Positions 1-8,964 are shown, counted from the first letter of the stretch. The stretch: 56,259 bases of DNA from Peptococcaceae bacterium UBA3937 (GCA_002385735.1 DGEB01000008.1:14226-70484), one strand, 5' to 3'. The notes: generated by a model from the sequence alone, not told the origin. Numbers and translations: made by a program.

Positions 1-8
1 GCTAAAAA

Positions 9-16
9 CCTCCTTT
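9..16 (-). promoter_or_regulatory. Ribosome binding site of a gene beyond the left edge
   Basis: On the minus strand AAAGGAGG lies 11 bases after the stop codon of the last Tad gene in the window. No start codon is visible before the edge, so this most likely serves the next gene of the same operon outside the window. Confidence 0.6.
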
Positions 17-27
17 CAGAACTACCT

Positions 28-1071
28 TTACTTAAAACGATGCGGACAACCTTGATGAGGACGTTTGCCTCTTTGCTCGGCCTCTTTTTTCGTCATGATG
101 ATAATCTGGCTGCCTAAATAGTCACAATGCCGCAAGGTATGATATACCGGGGTATCGGATTTGCACACATATACTTCCTGGTCTTCCTCCTCCCTGTCTT
201 TCCCCTTCCCACTGCCCTTTCCTTTATCCTCAGGGTCTTTAAACAAAGTCAGGTCTACTTTTTCCTCGCTCCTGGCGGCGGTATAGATGCCATTACTTCC
301 CTTGAGCCAGGCTTTTTCCACCGCCGTATGCCGCAAAAACAACTCCTGCTGGCCGAAAAAAGGCAAAGGGATGGAAAAAGCATACTCTACCTGCACGATT
401 GCGTCCTGATGGTCGAAATCCTGATCCGCTTGCAAGCCGGTCCGGTCATAATAGCCCTGTGCTTTCTTGAACTGGTATTCGGCCTTGCCTTGCGGCAATT
501 CCACCAGCTTAAGCTGCAGCTTGTCGCGATTAATCGTACTTCCGGCCAGCTTCTTTTCCAACATTTCCTGAACCAAAAGATATTGCCCCGCGCTTTTTAG
601 CTCCACCAGCGCCGGCAAAAAATGATTCACAATCATCCCCTGGAAGCCTTTTTCCAGGTCGCTTTGGATAGTCTTGCCGATGTCTTGCCAACACTTTTCC
701 AAATCAGGCTCGGCAGCCTCGCCGGTCAAAATCATCGTAATTAGCGATTCTTTGGCAAGCTGGTTCGCTTTCCCTTTGGCTTTGTCCGCTTCCTTGGGAA
801 TGAAGTTTTCCAGGATTTTGGACTGAGCCGTTTGGCTATCCAGATAATCATTGGCAAAACGGAGAGGATAAGCCGACGCCGCCAACTGCCGCGCCGTGTC
901 TTTGACGGCGTGGTCCAACTCAATGTTGATACAGGCAATTTTCACAAAGAAAAGCAGCAGGAAAAAGAAGCATAGAAAAACCGGCAGCGCCAGGCAGGCT
1001 TCCACCGTAAGCGAGCCTTGATTCTTTTTCCGCAAGCTGTTCAACTTTGGCCCCAAAAAACTCTTGCCCAT
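28..1071 (-). CDS. TadE-like pseudopilin with a C-terminal zinc-finger-like tail
   Basis: A 347-residue protein. The N-terminus has a class III prepilin-like sequence: a basic stretch, then QGSLTVEA with the conserved Glu, then about 20 hydrophobic residues. This is typical of TadE-family minor pseudopilins of the Tad/Flp pilus. The ATG at 1071 was chosen because AAAGGAG lies about 8 bases upstream; a longer reading frame would overlap the preceding gene. The last 49 residues are odd: Cys303, then Tyr-His-x4-Cys (His311, Cys316), then a basic stretch and Cys342-Pro-His. This resembles the small Ada-like metal-binding modules found at the ends of some extracellular nucleases and competence proteins. 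The middle of the protein is not recognised. It lies 19 bases after the TadG-like gene in one operon. Confidence 0.75.
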   Translation of the reverse strand: MGKSFLGPKLNSLRKKNQGSLTVEACLALPVFLCFFFLLLFFVKIACINIELDHAVKDTARQLAASAYPLRFANDYLDSQTAQSKILENFIPKEADKAKGKANQLAKESLITMILTGEAAEPDLEKCWQDIGKTIQSDLEKGFQGMIVNHFLPALVELKSAGQYLLVQEMLEKKLAGSTINRDKLQLKLVELPQGKAEYQFKKAQGYYDRTGLQADQDFDHQDAIVQVEYAFSIPLPFFGQQELFLRHTAVEKAWLKGSNGIYTAARSEEKVDLTLFKDPEDKGKGSGKGKDREEEDQEVYVCKSDTPVYHTLRHCDYLGSQIIIMTKKEAEQRGKRPHQGCPHRFK

Positions 1072-1090
1072 GGTGCGCTCCTTTCCCCGG

Positions 1091-3100
1091 CTAGTATTGG
1101 GCCAGCGCGGTTTTTTTGATGATGTATCTGTTGCCTTGCACCTGCGGAAGGCCAAACTTGTCTAACTGTAAAAGCGAGGCAAACCACAAATCAATACTGA
1201 TTTCCGCCGTGGCTTCCACCCTGGTCCCATAATCCTTTAAGAGGAAGGCCTCCTTCGTTTGCCGGATGTTAATCTGCATCAGTTGCCTGATCCGGTCCAG
1301 TTGCTCCTTTTCACTCCGCATTAATAACAGCAGGCGCAGGTGGTCGGAATAAGACAGTCTGGTGGGCAGGGTCTTCAAGCTGTCACAGAGGGGCGCCCCC
1401 CTGCCGGCGTACATATTCGTCAGGTCATTGGTGGCACAGATAAAACCTTCGACCAGAGCCGTCCCCAAGCGGGACAAAAAGGTAGGCGCGGGATTGGTGA
1501 AGAAACTGTCCACCACATTAACCGCAAAGCGCAACTGCCAAATGGATAAAAAGGCCAGGAAGATATTGTCCCGTTCAGCGGGTCTTCCGAAAAGGATGTA
1601 TTCCACCTCGCCTTTGTTGAAATAGTGACCTCTTTGGGTCGGCGAGGTGATAAAAGTATGTTTGTCCATGATGTATTCGGTAAGATAGATTTTTTCCACT
1701 CCGCCAATGGCGATTTGTTGCAGGGTGGCGGTTAATTCCTTCAGATAAGTGAAAACATTTTCCTCCAGTTCCCCCGCAGCCTTTTCATTCCATTGCGCCA
1801 TTTTTTCGTCATAAGCAAACATCCCCTGCTCCTGCGCCGGCGGCTGGGATGCACCACGGTTGTTGGCCGCCCGGAACTCCTCGTCCGTAATCAGCCGGGT
1901 CACCGGATTGCCGGCGCTGATTTTTCGTCCGAGGAAGGCCTCCACTTGTTCGCGCAAGAACTCCTTGGCTTTTTTTTCCGTTTTTTCCAAAGCAGGCGGC
2001 AACTTATTCTGGATGGACAAATCACTGATTTGCGGCAAGGGCTTTAACTGCTGGTTGAGCGCTTTGATTTCAGCGCGCAGCTGCTTTCTTTTTTCCCGGG
2101 CCGCCTGGGTAGATTCTCCCGCCTGCGCTAAGGCGGCAATCTCCTCCGTTAAGGCTTGCTCTTCCTCTTCCAGTTCGGCAATTTGCTCTAAAAGCGCACG
2201 GTTATGTTTAATAATTCCCGGCAGTTCCTGCAATTCTTTTTTTAAGGTTTGCAGGTCCGGGGGCAGAGTAAACTTGCCCCCTTGCGCCTTTACCGCGGGA
2301 GTATTGCCGGCATTGCCCTCACCGCCCGGAGCGCCGGTGCCGCTTTCCTCATCGCTGTCTGCGCGCCAAGCCTCCGTAACAGCCGTTTCTATTTCCTGCA
2401 CTTGCCGGTTATTCGCCTGCAGTTGCTTTTCGTATTCCTTCATCAGGGCCGCCAAATCTTTTTGCGCCTGCTCGATGGTTTCCAGGTCCAGCAACTGGTC
2501 CAGCGCTTTTTTCGCACTGTTCCGCGTGGCATTTTTAAGCGCTTTTTTCAGGTCCACCTGCGTAATTAAAATACTGTCCAGGGTTTTTCCCGAAGGCTGG
2601 GCGCTTTCCAGCAAATCGGCTTTCTTCCCGAAGGCTCCTTTTAAAAAAATGTCCAGCACATTCTGGGTGACCATCACCGGAGCCTTGTATTTCATGTATT
2701 CCATGATTTGTTCCTGAAAAGCCCCGTCATTCAAAAGGCTTTTTTCAACTTTCCCCGTTATTTTCAAATCATCCTGGTTAAACCGCAGGAAATGAAAAGT
2801 CTCCTCTTTTTCTATCAAATTAACCAGAAAGTACCTTTGCAGGTCCTCGGCCTGCCGGGTCGTGTAAGGGACACCATAAATCCCGTACTGCCCCACCAAC
2901 TCCTCGTCATAGTCAGCTAAAACCGAACGGACAGCCGTGTTCAAGGCAGTCTGCACCTTACGCTCGGCCACCATGACCCGGCTGATATCCACGACCAGCC
3001 CGGCCAGCATCAGCATACCGAGAAAAATCAGAAGCAGAAAAACCGAAACCGCCCCTTGTTCTGTTTTGAAAAAGCTCCTTCCTCCTCTTTGCACTGCCAT
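1091..3100 (-). CDS. TadG-like pilus assembly protein, long coiled-coil form
   Basis: About 669 residues. An N-terminal membrane anchor (EQGAVSVFLLLIFLGMLMLA) is followed by DISRVMVAERKVQTALN, as in TadG-like and DUF5702-type proteins that sit at the cell surface with Tad pili. Residues of roughly 190-370 are rich in Glu, Gln, Lys and Leu and should form long coiled coils. This is much longer than typical TadG proteins that carry a von Willebrand A domain, and no MIDAS motif is visible. Start choice is uncertain: ATG at 3100 or GTG at 3106 both have weak ribosome binding sites. It lies between two TadE-like genes and is probably co-transcribed with them. Confidence 0.7.
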   Translation of the reverse strand: MAVQRGGRSFFKTEQGAVSVFLLLIFLGMLMLAGLVVDISRVMVAERKVQTALNTAVRSVLADYDEELVGQYGIYGVPYTTRQAEDLQRYFLVNLIEKEETFHFLRFNQDDLKITGKVEKSLLNDGAFQEQIMEYMKYKAPVMVTQNVLDIFLKGAFGKKADLLESAQPSGKTLDSILITQVDLKKALKNATRNSAKKALDQLLDLETIEQAQKDLAALMKEYEKQLQANNRQVQEIETAVTEAWRADSDEESGTGAPGGEGNAGNTPAVKAQGGKFTLPPDLQTLKKELQELPGIIKHNRALLEQIAELEEEEQALTEEIAALAQAGESTQAAREKRKQLRAEIKALNQQLKPLPQISDLSIQNKLPPALEKTEKKAKEFLREQVEAFLGRKISAGNPVTRLITDEEFRAANNRGASQPPAQEQGMFAYDEKMAQWNEKAAGELEENVFTYLKELTATLQQIAIGGVEKIYLTEYIMDKHTFITSPTQRGHYFNKGEVEYILFGRPAERDNIFLAFLSIWQLRFAVNVVDSFFTNPAPTFLSRLGTALVEGFICATNDLTNMYAGRGAPLCDSLKTLPTRLSYSDHLRLLLLMRSEKEQLDRIRQLMQINIRQTKEAFLLKDYGTRVEATAEISIDLWFASLLQLDKFGLPQVQGNRYIIKKTALAQY

Positions 3101-3130
3101 CCCCACTTTTTAGCCCATTTATGCCCCGTT

Positions 3131-3811
3131 TTATTGCTTTTGCTCTTTAGGCGTTGCCGCTTTTTGCACTTTGCCCATTAAGGCGGAAAAATCGAATTTT
3201 TCCTTGGCCTTGCTGGCGTATTCGATGGCCAGGTCCACGTTCCGGATCATTTCCGCCGGTTCGGTAATCACGGCGCTGCTTTCAGCGTAGAGCGTCGCCG
3301 TGGCTTTGCCGTCAAAAAGCTTTTTCCACCGGCCAAAGGGAATCCGTACTTCCTGCGTAATCTCCACCTGGATTTTCCGCAGGATTAAACCGCCCTGGTA
3401 GGATACTTTGACCGTGGTCTTTTCCGGTTCCCTGAGCCAGCGCACCAGTTGGGGAAAAGTGTTTTTCAAAACTACCGCCAGCTTTTGTTCTACGCCCTCC
3501 GGCGTTATCTGCGCCTCCGGGAAAGCCCCCTGGAGCTTCTTTTGGTCAATAGCGCCGGCAATGGTTTTTTCCACGGCCTTTTCCCCGCCGATTATTTCAA
3601 AAACCCGGTAATAGGGGTTGTTTTCTCTTGTCCAGTCATTTGCCGCCAACTCCGCAATTTCGGCCGCGGCTTTCGTTAAAAGCACCCGGTGGTACATGAG
3701 CATAAAGGAAAAACAAAGTAAAAAGAGCGCAAACAGTACCGCCGACATCAGCAAGACCGCTTCTACCGTGAAGCTTCCCTGCTGGTTAACACCCATTCGT
3801 TGAAACTTCAT
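3131..3811 (-). CDS. TadE-like pseudopilin
   Basis: A 226-residue protein beginning with a short basic leader, then QGSFTVEAVLLMSA and a hydrophobic helix, the class III prepilin/TadE pattern that a dedicated prepilin peptidase would process. The ATG at 3811 is preceded by GGGAGGAA at a good distance; the longer frame to 3916 has no support. The remainder is predicted to be outside the membrane, with no recognised catalytic motif. It lies 30 bases upstream of the TadG-like gene and about 190 bases downstream of the Flp pilin. TadE-like proteins are thought to be minor pilus subunits or assembly factors. Confidence 0.8.
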   Translation of the reverse strand: MKFQRMGVNQQGSFTVEAVLLMSAVLFALFLLCFSFMLMYHRVLLTKAAAEIAELAANDWTRENNPYYRVFEIIGGEKAVEKTIAGAIDQKKLQGAFPEAQITPEGVEQKLAVVLKNTFPQLVRWLREPEKTTVKVSYQGGLILRKIQVEITQEVRIPFGRWKKLFDGKATATLYAESSAVITEPAEMIRNVDLAIEYASKAKEKFDFSALMGKVQKAATPKEQKQ

Positions 3812-3997
3812 CCAGGCTTCCTCCCGTAAAAGTCCGATTTCACTCCTGTCCGGCCAGGCTTTCAGCCCCCGGGCAGGAGTGAAATCCGCCCCAACAGGGC
3901 GCATGCCAACAAACAAACAAGCAAATAAGTTGAAAATAATGAACAGCCAACTTAAAAAAGATCAGAAATACAGGATTCCGGTTTTAAGAGGCAAGGC

Positions 3998-4210
3998 TTA
4001 AGGAGTACTTGTGCCTCCCCCGGTACTTGGCGCAATGGATTCATCAATAATTTTCGTATCAAATACTTTGGCGGTAGCCGCGCTTACAAAATTGGTGATT
4101 TGTCCTCGGAAAAGCAAGGCGACGCCAACCAAAACAGCGATAATAATCACGATTTCTACTGTGCCCATTCCCTCTTCTTTTTTCCAGATGTTTTGCCAAA
4201 AACGTCTCAT
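3998..4210 (-). CDS. flp: Flp-type major pilin
   Basis: A 70-residue type IVb pilin precursor. A short basic leader ends in EEGMGTVEI, with the Glu five residues after the expected cleavage Gly, followed by a hydrophobic stretch (IVIIIAVLVGVALLF) and a short tail ending in a Gly/Ser/Thr/Pro-rich segment. The ATG at 4210 has GGGAGG about 9 bases upstream; the GTG at 4219 overlaps that site and is unlikely. Flp is the structural subunit of Tad pili. It sits between the TadC-like and TadE-like genes. No prepilin peptidase (TadV/CpaA) gene lies in the window. Confidence 0.85.
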   Translation of the reverse strand: MRRFWQNIWKKEEGMGTVEIVIIIAVLVGVALLFRGQITNFVSAATAKVFDTKIIDESIAPSTGGGTSTP

Positions 4211-4316
4211 TCTGTCCACCTCCCTTCAAAAAGATGCGGGTGTATATATGAAAAGCCAAAGCTGACTAAAGCTGGCTATAGCCCCGGCATGACCGACACC
4301 GCAGGCAGGACCACAA

Positions 4317-5204
4317 TTAGATTCCCTGCATGGCCAACACCGCCGGCATGGCCACAATCAGCAGAATCGCGATAAACATCAGCATCATCGGAAAAAGCAG
4401 TTTCGTCGAAGCTTCTTCCCCCAGGCGTTTGGCGGCATTCTTCCGCATTTCCCAGCATTCCGCCGCCTGCAGCCTTAAAACCGGGACCAGTTCCGCACTG
4501 CCCTTTTTCTGATTTTGCAGCACCACCGCGGTGAACCTGGATATTTCCGGCACCCGGAGCCGCCGGGCAAAGTCTTCGTACGCCTGGGATTCCGGTTTCC
4601 CGCTGTTGATCTCATAAATGACCCGCTCCACTTCCCGGTACAGGAAAGTGTCTTTCTGCTTGGCCCTGGCAATCCGTTCCCAGGCGTTTTGTAGCGTCAA
4701 ACCGGCGTTGATTAACAAAATGAGTTTGTTCAAAAAGTCCGGAAAATCCAACTGGACGGTCAGCCGGCGCTGGATGGCCTTCTTTTTTAAATCATAATCG
4801 GGAGCCAGGAAAAGCGCCCCTAAAAGGCAAAGGGAAAAGACCCCCAGCACGGCATCTACTGCGCCGAGCGCCGCCAGGAAAAAAGAAACTAGCAAGACCC
4901 CTAACAACAGGTAAGCCAGCTTGTTCGCCCAGAAAACCTGTAAAAAATAGCGGGCGTTAGTGGAGCCATAAAGCTCTAACAAGTGCTTATGCAGTCCCTG
5001 GTCATAGGGCGTGGAGTATTTATAGCGAACCGCCTGCAAAAGCGCATGGCCCATCGCCAGGAGGCTTTGGGGCAGCGGAAATTCTTCTTTATCCAGCGCG
5101 GCAAAAAAGGAAAGATACTGCCGGGCGTGCCGGTAAAGCACAAAAAAGGCAATTAAGACAAGCAAAAAAACAACCTGAACATAGGAAAAACCCGCTGCGC
5201 TCAT
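4317..5204 (-). CDS. tadC: Type II secretion F-family protein TadC
   Basis: A 295-residue membrane protein of the T2SSF/TadC type. It has an N-terminal membrane helix, a helical pair near residues 90-135, a cytoplasmic T2SSF domain (near residues 150-255, including NKLILLINAGLTLQNAWERI) and a C-terminal hydrophobic helix (MMLMFIAILLIVAMPAVL). In Tad systems TadC and TadB form the inner-membrane platform next to the CpaF ATPase. The start codon follows the TadB stop by two bases and its ribosome binding site (AGGTG) lies within the last TadB codons, so the two are probably translationally coupled. Confidence 0.85.
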   Translation of the reverse strand: MSAAGFSYVQVVFLLVLIAFFVLYRHARQYLSFFAALDKEEFPLPQSLLAMGHALLQAVRYKYSTPYDQGLHKHLLELYGSTNARYFLQVFWANKLAYLLLGVLLVSFFLAALGAVDAVLGVFSLCLLGALFLAPDYDLKKKAIQRRLTVQLDFPDFLNKLILLINAGLTLQNAWERIARAKQKDTFLYREVERVIYEINSGKPESQAYEDFARRLRVPEISRFTAVVLQNQKKGSAELVPVLRLQAAECWEMRKNAAKRLGEEASTKLLFPMMLMFIAILLIVAMPAVLAMQGI

Positions 5205-5206
5205 GC

Positions 5207-6196
5207 TTACACCTCAATTCTCATAATCTTCCCGGAAATGTAGAAAGCAAGACCCAACAGGAACACCGCCACCGTCATGGCCATCCGGCCGGCAGCCGTT
5301 TCAAAGACCGGCACCATGTAATCCCCGGTGGACCAACTGAGCAGGAGAATCATGGCAATGGGCATAATATTCAGGATCTTGCGCTCAAACTTCCTTTCCG
5401 CAAGGATGGTGTCAATTTCCTGTTTAATCTGCAGCTTGTCGCCGATAATGGCCGACGTATTCTTGATAATCTCCACAATATTGCCGCCGGTCCTTTTGCT
5501 GATCACAAACACATCCACAAAATTGTCAATGTCCTCGATGTGGGCCCGCCGGGCGAAATCCGCCAGGGCATCCTCAATCGTCTCGTTCATTTCCAGGCGG
5601 CGGACAATGTAACTTAATTCCTTGATAATCGGGGTGTCGGGCGACGGATAGACCACGGTCAGGTCCTTTAAGGCCTCTTTAAAGGCCGCCTCTACCGAGC
5701 GCCCGGCGGACAGGGAAGAAGAAAGAGCATACAAGGCTTCCTTAAACTGCATCGTTAATTCCCGTTTTCGCTCCGCAATAATCTCTTTCGTCTTGTACCG
5801 GGGGTAAAAAAAGGCCAGGGGCGTAACCAGGACCGCCAGGAAAAGACTCCGGTAAAAGACATAGGCCAGGAAAAAGCAAAAGGCAGCGGCCAGTCCGAAG
5901 TAAAACAACCATTCCTGCTTCCTCATTTGATAAACACCATAATCCGGTAACAGCTCTTTCTTAGGCTGGACCGTCGGTTGAGATAAATTGGCCACGGCGC
6001 TGGGTTCATTTCCCGGGCAATAGGTTCCTTCATCCTGTGCCGGGTCCTCCTGGCATTGTTCCGGCCGGACACGATTGTGCAGAACCCTTTTGAGCAAGGC
6101 CGGTCCCTGCGGGGTATTTTTATCCGCAAACAGTATTTTTGCGCATAAACCCACGGACAAAAGGCTTGCCGCCACAACAATAAGCAAAAAATACAT
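5207..6196 (-). CDS. tadB: Type II secretion F-family protein TadB
   Basis: A 329-residue T2SSF-family membrane protein. An N-terminal hydrophobic helix is followed by a charged linker of about 60 residues, a pair of membrane helices near residues 95-135, the T2SSF domain (FKEALYALSSSLSAGRSVEA and FVDVFVISKRTGGNIVEII are characteristic) and two C-terminal helices. It is expected to form the Tad platform complex with the next gene product. It lies between the CpaF ATPase gene and tadC in the same orientation. Confidence 0.85.
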   Translation of the reverse strand: MYFLLIVVAASLLSVGLCAKILFADKNTPQGPALLKRVLHNRVRPEQCQEDPAQDEGTYCPGNEPSAVANLSQPTVQPKKELLPDYGVYQMRKQEWLFYFGLAAAFCFFLAYVFYRSLFLAVLVTPLAFFYPRYKTKEIIAERKRELTMQFKEALYALSSSLSAGRSVEAAFKEALKDLTVVYPSPDTPIIKELSYIVRRLEMNETIEDALADFARRAHIEDIDNFVDVFVISKRTGGNIVEIIKNTSAIIGDKLQIKQEIDTILAERKFERKILNIMPIAMILLLSWSTGDYMVPVFETAAGRMAMTVAVFLLGLAFYISGKIMRIEV

Positions 6197-6270
6197 CCTC
6201 TTTCCTCCCTTGTACGCTCAACAGCTAAAACATTTAGTCCTGTAGTTACCAATGCTGACCTTTAGGCCTT

Positions 6271-7518
6271 TTACACCTCTTCCGGAAGTCCGGCCATTTT
6301 CAGCTTGTAGGTACGCAAAAACCGGTTCGGGGTCCTCTCCAGGGTCCCTTCAACCTTGCCCGGATCCTGCGCTTTAGGCCCTTCCGCTTCCCGGAAAACA
6401 AAGAGGGGGTTAAGCTTGATTTCGCCGTTCTGGTAGCCGACTACCTCGCTGATTTCCAGGACGCGCCGGGATTTGTCCCTTAGCCGACCCAAATGAATAA
6501 TCAGGTCGATGGCCGAGGCGATCTGCTGCCGGATGGCTTCCAAAGGAAGGGCGGCCGCCATCAGGACCATGGTTTCCAGGCGGCTGAACATATCTTTCGT
6601 GGAATTGGCGTGGCCGGTGGATAAGGAACCGTCATGGCCGGTGTTCATGGCCTGCAGCATATCCAAAGCCTCCTCGCCCCTCACCTCGCCCACAATAATC
6701 CGGTCCGGACGCATCCGTAAAGAGGTTTTGATTAAATCCCGCATGGTAATCTGCCCTTTTCCTTCCGTATTGGCATTCCTGGTTTCCAGGCGCACAATAT
6801 TTTTCACGTTGGTAATCTGCAATTCTGCCGAATCCTCAATGGTCACAATCCGTTCATCGGCCGGGATAAAATTGGAAAGCACATTTAAAAAAGTGGTTTT
6901 CCCGGAACTGGTGCCGCCGGAAATGAAAATGTTGTATTTGGCCTTCACCAGGCGTTCCAATACCGCCGCGGCCTGCTCACTAACAGTGCCCAAAGCAATA
7001 AACTGCTCCATGGTCATCGGCTTGTCCGGGAACTTCCGGATGGTCAAAATCGGCCCGTTTAAGGCAATAGGCGTCAAGACCACGCTGACCCGGGACCCGT
7101 CCGCCAGGCGGGCGTCCACAATCGGGGAAGCCTCATTAACCGTGCGGTTCACTTTCGAAACAATGGACTGGATGACGTCCTCCAGCTTTTCCCGGTCCGC
7201 AAAAGCCAGGGGAAGCTGGCTGATTTCACCCTCTCTTTCCACAAAGATATGCTCCGGTCCGTTGACCATAATCTCCGTCACCGCCGGATCGTCCAGGAGC
7301 GGTTGAATAATATCCAGCCGGCGCATGGAATTAAAAATATAGCTGATTAAGTACTGCTTTTCCTCCACACTGATGTAAGTTTCCCTGGCTTTTTCGAAAA
7401 CAGCCCTGGTGATGATTTCTTCGATCTCTTCATCACCCAACTCTTTTTGTAAATCAAGGTTCTCGTTGATGATTCTTTTAATGTCCTGAATTAATCCCGG
7501 TTCCACCTGAAAATTCAT
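6271..7518 (-). CDS. cpaF: Tad pilus secretion ATPase CpaF/TadA
   Basis: A 415-residue secretion ATPase of the VirB11/PilT superfamily. The Walker A motif GGTSSGKTT, the Asp-box region (RIVTIEDSAELQI), the MRPDRIIVGEVRG segment (Walker B) and TGHDGSLSTGHANS (His box) are all present, so the enzyme looks active. It should power Flp pilin assembly at the cytoplasmic face. Length and motif order match CpaF. GGAGGG precedes the ATG. A 168-base gap separates it from the CpaE-like gene; that gap contains the unusual in-frame tail described separately. Confidence 0.9.
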   Translation of the reverse strand: MNFQVEPGLIQDIKRIINENLDLQKELGDEEIEEIITRAVFEKARETYISVEEKQYLISYIFNSMRRLDIIQPLLDDPAVTEIMVNGPEHIFVEREGEISQLPLAFADREKLEDVIQSIVSKVNRTVNEASPIVDARLADGSRVSVVLTPIALNGPILTIRKFPDKPMTMEQFIALGTVSEQAAAVLERLVKAKYNIFISGGTSSGKTTFLNVLSNFIPADERIVTIEDSAELQITNVKNIVRLETRNANTEGKGQITMRDLIKTSLRMRPDRIIVGEVRGEEALDMLQAMNTGHDGSLSTGHANSTKDMFSRLETMVLMAAALPLEAIRQQIASAIDLIIHLGRLRDKSRRVLEISEVVGYQNGEIKLNPLFVFREAEGPKAQDPGKVEGTLERTPNRFLRTYKLKMAGLPEEV

Positions 7519-7563
7519 GCCTTTCCCTCCACTAAACTACTCTGCCGAAGCACTCCCTACTGA

Positions 7564-7686
7564 CTAACGCTCTGCCGAACCGCCTCCACCGAATAAGCCT
7601 CCTCCGAATAACTCCTCCGCCTCATCACGTTTGCGCTTAAAATTCCTCCCCTGCCCAACAGCGCCGCTTTTTGTTGAACAGACCGG
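7564..7686 (-). other. In-frame 40-codon extension after the cpaE TGA stop
   Basis: Directly after the TGA that ends the CpaE-like gene, the same frame stays open for 40 more codons to a TAG at 7564-7566. The extension has no Met codon. It encodes a basic segment (NFKRKRDEAEE) followed by LFGGGLFGGGG. A basic stretch and then short Gly-rich Leu-Phe repeats look like a protein tail rather than random spacer. It may be a former C-terminus cut by a stop mutation, a read-through product, or a sequencing error at the TGA. There is no evidence for a selenocysteine insertion element. Confidence 0.45.
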
Positions 7687-8832
7687 TCAATCCTCGCAGG
7701 CTTGCAACAGACTATACAGCGCTTTTCCAAATTCGCTGTTCAAATCAAGCCGGTAGCCCCCGTTTTGCAGCAGGGCCAATCCTTGCACCAGGGGAATTTT
7801 GAAAAATGTTCCTTTACTGAGGCCGGACCAGGCTTCCTGGACGTATTGCCTTTCCGGGTCTTCGGGAAGGCCTTTGGCCACCTTATTCAGCACAAAAACA
7901 AATTTATCTCTGATGTCCCAGCCTTCGCGGGAACTTAACAAGTCCAGTTCCCGGAACAACTGTTGCAGTTTGACCAGGGAGGTCATGTTGGGTTCCGCGA
8001 CCAGGATAATCCGGTCACAGGCCTGCAACACGGCCAGATTATTCCGGTTGACCTCGGTGGACAGATCCACAAAAATGCGGTCATACTGGCCACTGCCGCT
8101 TAATTCCCGCAAGAGCAGCCGGAGCTCCGTCGCGATATCCTCCTTGAAATCAATGACGTTGTCCGGGGGCTGGTAGTAGGCAATTTTCGTAAGAGGATCA
8201 ATACACTTGGCCTTTTCCAGGTGTATTGACAGGTTTTTTCTATTGTTTTTTAGATAATACAGAATTCCAGAAAGATTCTCACGCTGTTCCCCAAAAAAAT
8301 ATAAGGGTACGGAAGTCATATTCTCCAGATTGAGGTAAAAACAGCTTTTCCCTTCCCAGGCCGTCTGCATGCTGGCCCCTACCGCCAGGGTGGTTTTACC
8401 GGCGCCTCCCACCGGTGAAAAAACCCCGATGGTTTTTGTTTTCCTGGGCTGAGGCGTAAAAGCGTACTCCGCAGCCGCTTCGGCCGCAAAAAGCTCTAAA
8501 AGCGCTGCCACAATGCGCTCCCCACACTGGTATTTGTAGAGCTCCTTCTTTGACCTGGCGTTTTCATCGTTCTTTTCATCCTTTATTTCGCAAGTCAGCG
8601 CAATGACCAAAGCCTTCTTTTCCGCGGCCATCTCCTTGCAGGCGGATGCAAACACCGGCCCCGCCAGGATGATTTCCGGAAGAACTTCTTCCTGCCAATA
8701 GCGCCGTAAGGAAGCCTCCTCCGTAAAGGTGGTGACTTCAAACTTATCCCCGTGATAGAGCATGAGATACTCGGCCAGACAGTTCACAAAGTCCTGATCA
8801 TCATCCGCAATCACCAAGCTAATCCTTTTCAT
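7687..8832 (-). CDS. CpaE/TadZ-like ATPase (receiver-like plus MinD-like domains)
   Basis: A 381-residue protein. Residues 1-120 form a receiver-like domain (LVIADDDQDFVNCLAEYL), and residues 135-381 a ParA/MinD-type ATPase domain with the deviant Walker A motif GGAGKTTLA and a downstream FVDLSTE segment. CpaE/TadZ proteins position the Tad machinery at the membrane or pole. GGGGAGG precedes the ATG. It is the first gene of the pilus operon, with a possible sigma-A promoter just upstream. The frame stays open after the TGA stop for a Gly-rich tail, so the annotated C-terminus may not be the ancestral one. Confidence 0.8.
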   Translation of the reverse strand: MKRISLVIADDDQDFVNCLAEYLMLYHGDKFEVTTFTEEASLRRYWQEEVLPEIILAGPVFASACKEMAAEKKALVIALTCEIKDEKNDENARSKKELYKYQCGERIVAALLELFAAEAAAEYAFTPQPRKTKTIGVFSPVGGAGKTTLAVGASMQTAWEGKSCFYLNLENMTSVPLYFFGEQRENLSGILYYLKNNRKNLSIHLEKAKCIDPLTKIAYYQPPDNVIDFKEDIATELRLLLRELSGSGQYDRIFVDLSTEVNRNNLAVLQACDRIILVAEPNMTSLVKLQQLFRELDLLSSREGWDIRDKFVFVLNKVAKGLPEDPERQYVQEAWSGLSKGTFFKIPLVQGLALLQNGGYRLDLNSEFGKALYSLLQACED

Positions 8833-8878
8833 GGACCTCCCCGCTTCATTCCTGCTATTATTGACACATATTGCTAAT

Positions 8879-8907
8879 ATTATACTATATTTTGACTACT
8901 TTGGGAA
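8879..8907 (-). promoter_or_regulatory. Possible sigma-A promoter of the Tad operon
   Basis: On the minus strand TTCCCA and a perfect TATAAT are separated by 17 bases, upstream of the CpaE-like gene and downstream of the terminator after HPr. The -35 element matches only 4 of 6 positions. Confidence 0.45.
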
Positions 8908-8925
8908 TATAGTTCTTTCTTGAGC

Positions 8926-8952
8926 AAAAAAAGCGCAGAATTTCTTCTGCTG
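8926..8952 (-). terminator. Intrinsic terminator after the HPr gene
   Basis: On the minus strand GCAGAA-GAAA-TTCTGC forms a hairpin followed by a run of seven T. It ends the transcript of the 9-15 kb block and separates it from the Tad operon. Confidence 0.7.
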
Positions 8953-8964
8953 AATTTTTTCTGC

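Noticed and set aside
1860..2717. Plus-strand open frame of 285 codons opposite the TadG-like gene
   Set aside because: Ser/Cys/Phe-rich composition, no ribosome binding site and exact antisense position to a better supported gene show it is a shadow frame.
6509..7306. Plus-strand open frame of 265 codons opposite cpaF
   Set aside because: It mirrors the conserved CpaF frame and has no recognised motif or ribosome binding site.
7564..7689. Selenocysteine at the cpaE TGA
   Set aside because: No SECIS-like hairpin directly after the TGA was recognised and Tad ATPases are not known selenoproteins; kept only as an unexplained tail.
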